From NCBI RefSeq assembly GCF_901873365.1, contig NZ_CABFLM010000073.1, forward strand, positions 1 through 13,945: a DNA stretch of 13,945 bases, read 5' to 3'. Positions 1 through 7,213 of the stretch are shown here, in pieces. The position numbers and the translations under genes are program-made. The notes beneath the pieces were generated by a model. It did not search any database and was not told the origin of the DNA. It saw nothing but the letters and a program-made list of their open reading frames with translations. Each line of letters starts with the position of its first letter. The stretch's first letter is position 1. Origin of the DNA: an uncultured Aggregatibacter sp. (GTDB lineage Bacteria > Pseudomonadota > Gammaproteobacteria > Enterobacterales > Pasteurellaceae).

Positions 1-1
1 A

Positions 2-451
2 ATAGAGTCTATTTTAATTAAACCTAGAAAGTGGCCTAATCGATTCTTAAATACAAGTAAGGATCATATTGCAATTACACGACCTGAAGATTTAAATGGT
101 TATAGTTATGCTACCTCAATAAAGCCGAATCAAGAAGTTAATTTTGAGAAACTAGATATTCCCTGCTCAGATATAACCTGGGATGGCTGGAATTATCTTT
201 TACCTCTAATGCAAATAAAATACTTTAATAATCTTCCTAAAGATTTAGAGGACTATCCAATGAAATTTTTTTGGTATCTTGCGGAAGATGGTAATCTTTC
301 TAAATTTCTATACTTGTTTGATGAAGATGATTTAGATAGATTTAAAAACTGGATTTCCTTTATTTTGTTTTCTGGTCAAGATCCTTTTTCTTTTCTCTTA
401 GAGGATGAATTACTTTCTATTTTGGAAAAAATTAACTCTTTCTCAAAGTAA
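2..451 (+). CDS. Small hypothetical protein, probable orphan immunity-type protein, 5' end at window edge
   Basis: The reading frame is open from base 2 to a TAA at 449-451 and gives about 149 residues, so the start codon is at or just outside the window edge. An internal ATG at 209 is not the start: the sequence upstream of it aligns with the N-terminal half of the protein encoded at 630-1091. Shared blocks are IAITRPED (about residue 23 on), SDITWDGWNYLLP (versus SDISWEGWTYLLP), an FW pair in the middle and a W-x-x-F/Y-I/L-L segment near the end. The two copies are clearly divergent, with similar length and no signal peptide or membrane segment. The protein is acidic and its DNA is visibly more AT-rich than the housekeeping genes. 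I do not recognise the family with certainty. Tandem, diverged small cytosolic acidic proteins next to a toxin-like remnant suggest immunity proteins of a contact-dependent or other polymorphic toxin system; this is inference. Confidence 0.7.
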   Translation: MESILIKPRKWPNRFLNTSKDHIAITRPEDLNGYSYATSIKPNQEVNFEKLDIPCSDITWDGWNYLLPLMQIKYFNNLPKDLEDYPMKFFWYLAEDGNLSKFLYLFDEDDLDRFKNWISFILFSGQDPFSFLLEDELLSILEKINSFSK

Positions 452-504
452 TATTCTCAGCCTAACAGAGTTAAATTTGCTTTTGATGCAAGAGAAAGAG
501 TTTG

Positions 505-594
505 ATGATAAGCTCATTCAATATGCCTATGATAGGACAGATGACTGAAGTCCATCGTCAGCAAGGAACAGCAAATCACAGATATTGGACATAG
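505..594 (+). pseudogene. Short coding remnant, possibly the C-terminal tail of a toxin module
   Basis: A 29-codon frame from an ATG at 505 to a TAG at 592-594 lies in the 178-base gap between the two paralogous small genes. Its last residues, GQMTEVHRQQGTANHRYWT, look like folded-protein sequence rich in His, Arg and aromatic residues, as in nuclease tails, rather than random AT-rich translation. It has no convincing ribosome binding site and is too short to be a domain. A second frame, 453-548, ends in KLIQYAYDRTDD and overlaps it, so at least part of one of them is chance. In polymorphic toxin loci, displaced toxin tips often lie between orphan immunity genes, which would explain this piece. 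It could equally be non-coding spacer. Confidence 0.3.
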
Positions 595-629
595 AGTTAA
601 TAACTGTATGAGATATATGAGGTAACACC

Positions 630-1091
630 ATGAAACACTTATTGAAATTAAAAAAACTTCCTCAACATTTTTTCAATTATAAAAGAGACTATGTCGCCAT
701 CACCCGACCTGAAGACATAGAAGAATATGATTATTTAGCTTCATTAAAGGAAGGGGAGAAGATCGATTTTTCTCAATTTCGAGGGTCTTCTAGTGATATT
801 AGTTGGGAGGGATGGACATATTTGCTTCCCTATCTTCAACGGGAATGGTTATATCACTATTCTGATATTATAGATGACCGTTTAGATGAATTATTTTGGG
901 CGTTTACTTCTAACAAAAGATTCGAAAATATTGTTAAATTGTTAGATCAAGAAGATAAATCTAACTTGCTTTCTTGGATGAAATATCTTCTTTTAGAGAA
1001 ACAAGATCAGGTTTTTGTTAACTCTAATATAGATGAGCTACATGGGTTTATTGCTTTTTTGGAAAAAGAGATGGCAAACCAACCGGCTTAA
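630..1091 (+). CDS. Small hypothetical protein, probable orphan immunity-type protein
   Basis: This encodes 153 residues starting at an ATG with GAGG seven bases upstream (619-622). It is a full-length paralogue of the gene at the left edge. Both carry I-T-R-P-E-D near residue 24, S-D-I-S/T-W-D/E-G-W-x-Y-L-L-P near residues 55-67, an FW pair near residue 90 and W-x-x-Y/F-L/I-L near residue 116. The protein is acidic, mostly helical-looking, and has no signal peptide, membrane segment or catalytic motif. The W-G-W / Y-L-L-P pattern followed by helices is reminiscent of small DUF families found beside bacterial toxins, but I cannot name one. Together with the first copy and the remnant between them it fits a tail of orphan immunity genes. 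A large hairpin follows 24 bases after the stop and may end the transcript. Confidence 0.75.
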   Translation: MKHLLKLKKLPQHFFNYKRDYVAITRPEDIEEYDYLASLKEGEKIDFSQFRGSSSDISWEGWTYLLPYLQREWLYHYSDIIDDRLDELFWAFTSNKRFENIVKLLDQEDKSNLLSWMKYLLLEKQDQVFVNSNIDELHGFIAFLEKEMANQPA

Positions 1092-1114
1092 TTTTTGAGA
1101 TAGTGCGTGAATTC

Positions 1115-1174
1115 TAACGCCTACAGATAAGCCTTTGAAAAAATAAGGAACGGTCACGTTGTCTGTGGGCGTTA
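1115..1174. repeat. Large imperfect inverted repeat (16-bp arms)
   Basis: The left arm at 1115-1130 (TAACGCCTACAGATAA) pairs with 1159-1174 (TTGTCTGTGGGCGTTA) over 16 positions. The only deviations are two that form G-U wobbles when read on the plus strand. The loop is 28 bases. It follows the second immunity-like gene. There is no T tract directly after either arm, so a simple intrinsic terminator is not obvious. The outer CTAAC and GTTA ends resemble integron attC sites, but the extrahelical bases typical of attC are not evident. It could also be a REP-type palindrome. Confidence 0.6.
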
Positions 1175-1195
1175 TGGTTAAAAACGTTTAGAAAA

Positions 1196-1207
1196 TTGAC
1201 CGCACTT
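1196..1207 (-). repeat. DNA uptake signal sequence
   Basis: The minus strand reads AAGTGCGGTCAA, containing the exact Pasteurellaceae (Hin-type) uptake signal AAGTGCGGT. It is intergenic, between the immunity-like gene and aspC. It is one arm of a 12-bp inverted repeat whose other arm lies at 1356-1367. Confidence 0.85.
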
Positions 1208-1285
1208 TTTTAGTGAACTTGGGAGTGAAAAATCCTTTTTCTGGCTCTGTAGTAAACTCAAACATGAGGTTCATAATCATAAAAA

Positions 1286-1332
1286 ATCTGCACCTTAATC
1301 AGTTGGAAATTTAGCTTCTTTGGGGTGCAGAT
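1286..1332 (-). terminator. Candidate aspC terminator or insertion-sequence end relic
   Basis: Nine-base arms ATCTGCACC (1286-1294) and GGTGCAGAT (1324-1332) enclose a 29-base loop. On the minus strand, downstream of the aspC stop, the second arm runs straight into six T residues, as in an intrinsic terminator, although the loop is unusually long. The motif around 1318-1334, TTTGGGGTGCAGATCA on the plus strand, also resembles the ends of IS3-family elements, so a decayed element end is the alternative. No transposase remnant was seen. Confidence 0.4.
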
Positions 1333-1355
1333 CATTTCAATGCCGTTTTCTTTTG

Positions 1356-1367
1356 AAGTGCGGTCAA
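1356..1367 (+). repeat. DNA uptake signal sequence
   Basis: An exact AAGTGCGGT lies at 1356-1364, followed by CAA. It sits within 15 bases of the aspC stop codon and in opposite orientation to the copy at 1196-1207. Confidence 0.85.
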
Positions 1368-1370
1368 AAA

Positions 1371-2561
1371 TTACAACACTTTGACAATGCTTTCGCAGAG
1401 GTAACGAATGTTGTCTTCGGTAATGCCGGCAACGTTGATACGGCCTGAGCGCACGGCATAAATGGCAAATTCTTCTTTCAAGCGGTCAACTTGTTCTGCG
1501 GTCAAGCCACTGAAAGAGAACATACCGTTTTGGTTGATGATGAAGCTAAAGTCTTGTTGAGCACCGTATTCTTTAAGTAACTCAACAAAACGGTGGCGCA
1601 TTTTTTTGATGCGGTCGCGCATTTCGGTAAGCTCGTTTTCCCAGTCTTGGCGTAATTTTGCATCATTTAATACCAATGCAACGGTATTTGCCCCGTGAGA
1701 AGACGGGTTGGAGTAGAGGGTACGGATAATGACTTTCACTTGAGTTAATGCAGTCGCGGCAATATCTGAATTTTCTGCCACGACAGTGAATGCACCAACA
1801 CGCTCGTTATATAAACCGAAGTTTTTAGAGAAGGAGCTTGCCACTAAAAGTTCTTTGTGGTTTTTGGCAAAGGCGCGTAAACCGTAAGCATCTTCTTCTA
1901 AGCCATGAGCAAAGCCTTGATAAGCGAAGTCGAATAATGGCAACCAGCCTTTTTGTGCAGACATTTCAGCCAGTTTGTCCCATTGTTCCGGTGTTGGGTC
2001 GATACCGGTCGGGTTGTGGCAGCAACCGTGAAGTAAAACCACATCGCCTTCACCGGCTTGGCTTAAATCCGCAATTAAGTTGTCCCAGTCTAAGGCTTTG
2101 CGTTCGGCATCGTAGTAACGATATTCGCGGATGTTAATGCCTACCGCTTTGAAAATTGCATTGTGGTTTGGCCAGGTTGGCGTGCTAATCCACACATTTT
2201 GGCTGTTAGTTTGGCGTTTAACGAACTCTGCAGCAATGCGGAGCGCGCCGGTGCCACCTAAACTTTGTGCGGTTCTGGCACGATTATTTTTTACGATATC
2301 GGAATTCGCACCAAACAATAATTCTTTGGTACGTGCGTTAAAATCAGCAACGCCATCAATCGGCAAGTAGTTTTTGGTATTTTCTTGTTCTAATAAACGT
2401 CTTTCTGCTTCTTTTACCGCTTTAACAATCGGGGTGTTGCCTTTGGCGTCTTTATAGACACCGATACCTAAATTAATCTTGTTACTGCGGGTTTCGGATT
2501 TAAATGCTTCGCCTAGACCTAAAATTGGATCCGCCGGTGCGGCAGTAATCTTTTCAAACAT
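1371..2561 (-). CDS. aspC: Aspartate/aromatic aminotransferase
   Basis: This is a cytosolic PLP-dependent class I aminotransferase that interconverts aspartate plus 2-oxoglutarate and oxaloacetate plus glutamate, usually with some activity on aromatic amino acids. It has 396 residues, the same as E. coli AspC. Visible landmarks are HNPTG at 182-186 (cofactor contact Asn183), LFDFAYQGF at 209-217 with the Asp and Tyr that contact the PLP ring, SSFSKNFGLYNERVG with the Schiff-base Lys246, and RSGRINVAG with the substrate carboxylate-binding Arg374. The ATG has GAGGA upstream with seven bases spacing. A promoter lies in the 88-base gap after purK, so the gene can be expressed alone, although read-through from purK is possible because no terminator was seen there. 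TyrB is an alternative name for this fold; the N-terminal MFEKITAAPADPILGL favours AspC. Confidence 0.95.
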   Translation of the reverse strand: MFEKITAAPADPILGLGEAFKSETRSNKINLGIGVYKDAKGNTPIVKAVKEAERRLLEQENTKNYLPIDGVADFNARTKELLFGANSDIVKNNRARTAQSLGGTGALRIAAEFVKRQTNSQNVWISTPTWPNHNAIFKAVGINIREYRYYDAERKALDWDNLIADLSQAGEGDVVLLHGCCHNPTGIDPTPEQWDKLAEMSAQKGWLPLFDFAYQGFAHGLEEDAYGLRAFAKNHKELLVASSFSKNFGLYNERVGAFTVVAENSDIAATALTQVKVIIRTLYSNPSSHGANTVALVLNDAKLRQDWENELTEMRDRIKKMRHRFVELLKEYGAQQDFSFIINQNGMFSFSGLTAEQVDRLKEEFAIYAVRSGRINVAGITEDNIRYLCESIVKVL

Positions 2562-2597
2562 AGTGTTATCCTCGGATGGTGGGTGAAAATTGTTTTA

Positions 2598-2626
2598 GTT
2601 ATACTGCTCGGTGTTCTTTTTGACAA
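2598..2626 (-). promoter_or_regulatory. sigma70-type promoter of aspC
   Basis: On the minus strand TTGTCA (2621-2626) is followed after exactly 17 bases by TATAAC (2598-2603). Both hexamers match the consensus at five of six positions. The predicted start lies about 30 bases before the aspC ATG and downstream of the purK stop. Confidence 0.65.
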
Positions 2627-2649
2627 GCAATATGTTTCAAATATGTTAA

Positions 2650-3738
2650 CTATATCAACTTATTTTTTGCCCATTGCAAACCGGATTGATAATCTTCCGG
2701 CAATTCCGCTGCTAATTTGTCTAATTGCGCGATAATCACCTGTTTATCCGGATGGGAAAGGTTAATGTGTCCTACTTTACGTCCCGGGCGAACTTCTTTG
2801 CCATACCAGTGTAACTGCGCAAAGGCGGTGTTTAACCACTGTGGGTTGTGCTCAGTACCAATCAAATTGACCATCACGCTTGGCGCGGATACTTTTAATT
2901 GCGGCGTAGGCAAATCCAATAATGCCCGCAAATGCAATTCAAATTGACTCACAGCACAGCCAAGTTGTGTCCAGTGACCGCTGTTGTGTACGCGTGGCGC
3001 AAGCTCATTAATTAAAAGCTGATCGCCCACCACAAAACATTCCATCGCCATCACGCCCACATAATTGAGCTCATTCATGATTTTGCTTAACATCATTTCA
3101 GCTTGCTGTTGCTGTGTGGATTGCTGTGGAAAAGTGATATCCATGACACTGTAACGTAATATGCCATTTTGCTGTAAATTGTGAGTGACCGGATAAAAAC
3201 GGGTGTCACCGTTACGGAAACGGGCGCCCACGAGAGACACTTCGTAATCAAACGGAATAAATTTTTCCGCAATGGTTTCCCCAAACAAGTCTTCCGTAAT
3301 TTGCGCTTTGTTTTCATCAGACACAATCCACTGCCCACGTCCGTCATAACCACCCATACGACGTTTAACGACAACTTTCTCACCAATATGCTGAAATACT
3401 TCGTCCCATTGTGATGGTTCTTTCAATAGACACCAAGGCGAGGTTGGAAGATGTAATTTATCTAATAAGGATTTTTGGCTTAAGCGATCAGCTAATTGTG
3501 CGAAGACTTTTTGATTGACGAAATTGGCGTGATTGCCGAGGAGCGTGGTCAGCGGTGTTTTTTCCCAGCGTTCGATTTCTGCCGTAATAATGTCATTCGG
3601 CGACAACTCAAACACCGGCGCATCAAAAGGCAGCGGTTGAACGTGAATATCTAAAGGCGCACCGGCATAGCGTAACATTCTGCCGAGTTGTCCATTGCCA
3701 AGAACATAAATGGTTGGATAGAGGGCTGATTTTTGCAT
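2650..3738 (-). CDS. purK: N5-carboxyaminoimidazole ribonucleotide synthase (PurK)
   Basis: This is an ATP-grasp enzyme of purine synthesis. It converts aminoimidazole ribonucleotide, bicarbonate and ATP to N5-CAIR, which PurE then rearranges to CAIR. It has 362 residues, close to the 355 of E. coli PurK. The N-terminal GNGQLGRM (14-21) is the substrate-side preATP-grasp loop. VVKRRMGGYDGRGQ (123-136) is the glycine-rich ATP-binding loop with its lysine. YVGVMAMECF (226-235) and NELAPRVHNSGHWT (244-257) carry the metal- and phosphate-binding residues of the ATP-grasp core. It lies 139 bases downstream of purE in the same direction, with an uptake-signal hairpin in the gap. The start is supported by the conserved N-terminus, with only a modest GAGAA upstream. 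Confidence 0.95.
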   Translation of the reverse strand: MQKSALYPTIYVLGNGQLGRMLRYAGAPLDIHVQPLPFDAPVFELSPNDIITAEIERWEKTPLTTLLGNHANFVNQKVFAQLADRLSQKSLLDKLHLPTSPWCLLKEPSQWDEVFQHIGEKVVVKRRMGGYDGRGQWIVSDENKAQITEDLFGETIAEKFIPFDYEVSLVGARFRNGDTRFYPVTHNLQQNGILRYSVMDITFPQQSTQQQQAEMMLSKIMNELNYVGVMAMECFVVGDQLLINELAPRVHNSGHWTQLGCAVSQFELHLRALLDLPTPQLKVSAPSVMVNLIGTEHNPQWLNTAFAQLHWYGKEVRPGRKVGHINLSHPDKQVIIAQLDKLAAELPEDYQSGLQWAKNKLI

Positions 3739-3823
3739 AGTTTTCTCATTGATTTTTAGGGATGTACAAACGCTCAGGCTTGCGCCACCTTCAGTGATTC
3801 ATTAAAAAACACGGGAAAAAATG

Positions 3824-3860
3824 ACCGCACTTTTTTATATTTGTCTGTTTAAAGTGCGGT
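3824..3860 (-). terminator. Inverted uptake-signal pair forming a hairpin between purE and purK
   Basis: ACCGCACTTT (3824-3833) and AAAGTGCGGT (3851-3860) form a perfect 10-bp stem with a 17-base loop. Each arm contains an exact uptake signal. Reading along the minus strand (purE to purK), the stem is followed after two bases by six T residues, so it could act as a terminator or attenuator after purE. Uptake-signal pairs commonly serve as terminators in Haemophilus; the termination role here is inferred. Confidence 0.65.
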
Positions 3861-3877
3861 GGAAATTTTAGCTGTTT

Positions 3878-4375
3878 TTAAATTCGAGGATCCGGATTGT
3901 CCAATACGCTTTGTGTTTGTGTCTGTCTGAACTGATGCAAGCGTTGCGCTAATTCTACATTATTCATCGCCAAAATTTGCGCGGCCAATAAGCCTGCGTT
4001 TGCTGCGCCGGCAGGTCCAATGGCTAAGGTGCCGACAGGAATCCCTTTGGGCATTTGCACAATGGAATAGAGGCTATCGACACCACTTAAAATTGAGCTT
4101 TTCACCGGCACGCCAAGCACGGGGACGATGGTTTTGGCTGCAATCATGCCCGGCAAATGTGCTGCACCGCCGGCACCGGCAATAATCACTTTATAACCGT
4201 TTTGTTGTGCGTTTTCGGCAAACTGGAAGAGTTTGTCAGGCGTACGATGTGCCGAAACAATTTCGACATGATAAGGAACATGTAATTGATCGAGGATTTG
4301 TGTGGCTTCTTGCATGGTTGCCCAATCACTTTGAGAACCCATCACAATGGCAATTTTAGGGGATGTTAAAGACAT
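3878..4375 (-). CDS. purE: N5-carboxyaminoimidazole ribonucleotide mutase (PurE)
   Basis: PurE shifts the carboxyl of N5-CAIR to carbon 4 to give CAIR, the step after PurK. From the chosen start the protein has 165 residues, near the 169 of E. coli. It shows IAIVMGSQSDW (8-18, phosphate-binding loop), SAHRTP (41-46) with the catalytic His43, AGAGGAAHLPGM (66-77) and GVDSLYSIVQMP (98-109). The frame also stays open upstream to an ATG at 4448-4450. I prefer the ATG at 4373-4375 because it has GAGG five bases upstream, gives the family's usual N-terminus, and the extra 25 residues would be translated from the promoter and PurR operator. Divergent from pepN. Confidence 0.95.
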   Translation of the reverse strand: MSLTSPKIAIVMGSQSDWATMQEATQILDQLHVPYHVEIVSAHRTPDKLFQFAENAQQNGYKVIIAGAGGAAHLPGMIAAKTIVPVLGVPVKSSILSGVDSLYSIVQMPKGIPVGTLAIGPAGAANAGLLAAQILAMNNVELAQRLHQFRQTQTQSVLDNPDPRI

Positions 4376-4409
4376 TTTTGCCTCATTCTTGGAGATAAAA
4401 AACGGCGCT

Positions 4410-4437
4410 AGAATAGCATAATGCGCAAACGTTTGCG
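4410..4437 (-). promoter_or_regulatory. purE promoter region with PurR operator
   Basis: CGCAAACGTTTGCG at 4424-4437 is a perfect 14-bp palindrome and matches the core of the E. coli PurR box ACGCAAACGTTTGCGT. A candidate minus-strand -10 hexamer, TATTCT, lies at 4410-4415, so bound repressor would cover the -35 region. Repression by PurR with hypoxanthine or guanine is the known mode at purE in enterobacteria and is inferred here. No good -35 hexamer is present. Confidence 0.8.
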
Positions 4438-4461
4438 ATAACTTTGCCAAAGAAAATCCAT

Positions 4462-4490
4462 TTGCAACTTAATGCTAAAAATCATATCCT
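4462..4490 (+). promoter_or_regulatory. Candidate pepN promoter
   Basis: TTGCAA (4462-4467) and TATCCT (4485-4490) on the plus strand are separated by 17 bases, 37 bases before the pepN ATG. The matches are moderate, so this is a candidate only. Confidence 0.4.
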
Positions 4491-4527
4491 TAACGGCACT
4501 TTTTAGCCCTTAGAATTAGGTTGTTTT

Positions 4528-7137
4528 ATGCTCGCTAAAGCCAAATATAGAAAAGATTATCAAACCCCCGATTTCACGGTAACCGATATCCATCTCGATT
4601 TTCAATTAGAGCCGGAAAAGACCGTGGTGGTTGCCACAAGCCAATATCAACGTCTTAATCCAAACAGCACCACCTTGCGCCTAGACGGACAGGATTTTCA
4701 ATTTTCTTCCATTAAATTAAATGGAACACCTTTTACACAATATCAACAAGATCCGGAAAGTTTGACGCTAAATCTTGAGCAAATCGATGCAAATCAGTTT
4801 GAACTGGAAATCACGACGATTTTAAATCCGGCAGCCAATACATCACTACAAGGTTTGTATCAATCCGGTGACGCTTTTTGTACACAGTGTGAAGCGGAGG
4901 GCTTTCGTCAAATTACTTACATGCTAGATCGACCGGATGTCTTAGCACGTTACACCACGAAAATCACCGCCGATAAAGCGAAATATCCTTTTTTACTTTC
5001 TAATGGCAATCGCATTAACAGCGGCGATTTAGACGATGGTCGTCATTGGGTGGAATGGCATGATCCGTTCCCGAAACCAAGCTATTTATTTGCGTTAGTG
5101 GCAGGCGATTTTGATGTGCTGAAAGATCAATTCATCACGAAAAGTGGTCGTGAAGTAGCATTAGAATTGTATGTGAATCGTGGCAATTTAGATCGTGCCG
5201 ATTGGGCAATGCAAAGCTTAAAACGTGCCATGAAATGGGATGAAGAACGTTTTGATTTAGAATATGACCTCGACATTTACATGATTGTTGCGGTGGACTT
5301 CTTCAACATGGGTGCCATGGAAAATAAAGGGCTCAATATTTTTAACGACAAATATGTGTTGGCAAATCCACAAACGGCAACCGATGACGACTATTTAGCC
5401 ATTGAAAGTGTGATTGCGCACGAATATTTCCACAACTGGACGGGGAATCGAGTCACTTGCCGTGATTGGTTTCAATTGAGTCTAAAAGAAGGGTTAACGG
5501 TTTTCCGTGATCAGGAATTTTCCTCTGACACCGGTTCTCGTCCGGTAAATCGCATTAATAACGTGAAGTTTTTGCGTACCGTACAATTTGCTGAAGACGC
5601 AGGACCGATGGCTCATCCGATTCGCCCGGAAAAAGTAATTGAAATGAATAACTTCTATACGGTCACTGTGTACGAAAAAGGCGCAGAAGTGATTCGTATG
5701 TTGCATACCTTATTGGGCGAAGAAGGCTTTCAAAAGGGCATGAAGTTATATATTGCGGAAAACGATGGCAAAGCGGCAACCTGTGAAGACTTTGTGTCTG
5801 CCATGGAGCGCGCCAATAATTTGGATTTAGCCCAGTTCCGCCGCTGGTACAGTCAATCCGGCACGCCGGAGTTAACCATCAGTGATCGTTACGATGAAAA
5901 AAATCACGTTTATCAATTGCAGGTTTCTCAATTAACGCCACCAACAGCCGATCAAATGGAAAAAGTGAATTTACACATTCCGTTGAAAATTGCGTTGTAT
6001 GATGAAAAGGGTACCGCACAAACGCTCTATGATGCCGATGGCGTTGTGGATAATGTGTTAAACATTACTCAAAAAGACCAAACCTTTGAATTTCATAATC
6101 TTTACACTAAGCCGATTCCAGCCTTGTTATGCGATTTCTCTGCACCGGTGAAATTGGATTATGATTATTCCTCTTCACAACTGATTACCTTGCTAAAATG
6201 TGCTGAAAATGGCTTTATTCGTTGGGATGCAGCGCAAATGTTACTGGCTTCTGAGTTACGACGTAACGTCTCTCATTATCAACAAGGCCAACCGCTAGAA
6301 TTATCGGCGGAAACGGCAGCCGTGTTTTATCAAGTTTTAGATAATTATCAAAAAGATATTGAGTTAACCAGTTTGATTCTCACGTTGCCGAAAGTAACAG
6401 AGTTTGCGGAATTATTTAAAACCATTGATCCGGATGCCATCAGCGCTGCCAGGGAGTTTATGGCTGTTGCAATTGCAGACAGCTTACAAGAGGTATTGTT
6501 AAGAACTTACAACGCCATTCGTTTGGATGAATACAAAATCAATCGGGAAGACATTGCTTTACGCAAACTACGTAATGTCTGTTTAAGCTATTTAGCCTAT
6601 ACCAATATTGGCAATAATCTGGTGAACAAACATTACACCTATTCCAATAACATGACCGACACACTCGCCGCCTTAACTTCTGCGACGCAAGCTAAATTGG
6701 CCTGTCGTGACGGTTTATTGGCTGATTTTGAGCAAAAATGGCAACATGACGGTTTAGTGATGGACAAATGGTTTGCTTTACAAGCGACTCGTCCGGAAGA
6801 CAATGTATTGCAAAACGTGATGCAGTTGATGGATCATCCAAGTTTTAATTTTAATAACCCGAACCGTGTGCGTTCTCTCATTGGTGCCTTTGCGGGGCAA
6901 AACTTAAAAGCGTTCCACGCCATTGACGGTTCAGGCTACCGTTTCTTAACGGATATTTTAATTAAACTGAACAAAAGCAACCCACAGGTGGCTTCTCGTT
7001 TAATTGAGCCGTTAATTCGTTTCGCGCGCTATGATGCACAACGCCAAACCTTGATGAAACGTGCGCTAGAACGCATCAGTGAGACAGAAGATTTATCTCG
7101 CGATTTGTTTGAGAAAATCGAAAAAGCGTTACAGTAA
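4528..7137 (+). CDS. pepN: Aminopeptidase N (M1 family zinc metallopeptidase)
   Basis: PepN removes N-terminal residues from peptides in the cytosol and is a main enzyme of late protein turnover. It has 869 residues, like E. coli PepN (870), and has no signal peptide. The substrate-recognition loop GAMEN is at 262-266. The zinc site is HEYFH at 298-302 with the third ligand Glu321 in LKEGLTVF, in the usual H-E-x2-H-x18-E spacing. The transition-state tyrosine is Tyr382 in NNFYTVTVYEKGAEV. The C-terminal half is the helical domain that closes over the active site. The ATG has TTAGG upstream at about 7-11 bases. It is divergent from purE over 152 bases and ends at an uptake-signal terminator, so it is probably a single-gene transcript. 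Confidence 0.97.
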   Translation: MLAKAKYRKDYQTPDFTVTDIHLDFQLEPEKTVVVATSQYQRLNPNSTTLRLDGQDFQFSSIKLNGTPFTQYQQDPESLTLNLEQIDANQFELEITTILNPAANTSLQGLYQSGDAFCTQCEAEGFRQITYMLDRPDVLARYTTKITADKAKYPFLLSNGNRINSGDLDDGRHWVEWHDPFPKPSYLFALVAGDFDVLKDQFITKSGREVALELYVNRGNLDRADWAMQSLKRAMKWDEERFDLEYDLDIYMIVAVDFFNMGAMENKGLNIFNDKYVLANPQTATDDDYLAIESVIAHEYFHNWTGNRVTCRDWFQLSLKEGLTVFRDQEFSSDTGSRPVNRINNVKFLRTVQFAEDAGPMAHPIRPEKVIEMNNFYTVTVYEKGAEVIRMLHTLLGEEGFQKGMKLYIAENDGKAATCEDFVSAMERANNLDLAQFRRWYSQSGTPELTISDRYDEKNHVYQLQVSQLTPPTADQMEKVNLHIPLKIALYDEKGTAQTLYDADGVVDNVLNITQKDQTFEFHNLYTKPIPALLCDFSAPVKLDYDYSSSQLITLLKCAENGFIRWDAAQMLLASELRRNVSHYQQGQPLELSAETAAVFYQVLDNYQKDIELTSLILTLPKVTEFAELFKTIDPDAISAAREFMAVAIADSLQEVLLRTYNAIRLDEYKINREDIALRKLRNVCLSYLAYTNIGNNLVNKHYTYSNNMTDTLAALTSATQAKLACRDGLLADFEQKWQHDGLVMDKWFALQATRPEDNVLQNVMQLMDHPSFNFNNPNRVRSLIGAFAGQNLKAFHAIDGSGYRFLTDILIKLNKSNPQVASRLIEPLIRFARYDAQRQTLMKRALERISETEDLSRDLFEKIEKALQ

Positions 7138-7141
7138 ACAT

Positions 7142-7171
7142 AAAAGTGCGGTTAAATTTGACCGCACTTTT
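7142..7171 (+). terminator. pepN terminator made of an inverted uptake-signal pair
   Basis: AAAAGTGCGGT (7142-7152) and ACCGCACTTTT (7161-7171) form a perfect 11-bp stem with an eight-base loop, followed by a T-rich tract. It starts four bases after the pepN stop. Each arm contains an exact uptake signal, so the element has two likely roles: Rho-independent termination and DNA uptake. Confidence 0.8.
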
Positions 7172-7213
7172 TCTATTCTTTTCACAGTTAACTATCCGGA
7201 GAGATAAACGAGT

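Noticed and set aside
209..451. An 80-residue protein starting at the ATG at 209
   Set aside because: The frame continues upstream to base 2 and that upstream part aligns with the N-terminal half of the paralogue, so 209 is an internal Met.
460..602. A second integron attC-like site in the gap between the two immunity-like genes (GCCTAAC at 460-466 and GTTAATA at 596-602)
   Set aside because: There is no supporting stem between the ends and the second motif does not fit the consensus.
4376..4450. 25-residue N-terminal extension of PurE
   Set aside because: It would be translated across the promoter and PurR operator, and the ATG at 4373-4375 has a ribosome binding site and the family N-terminus.
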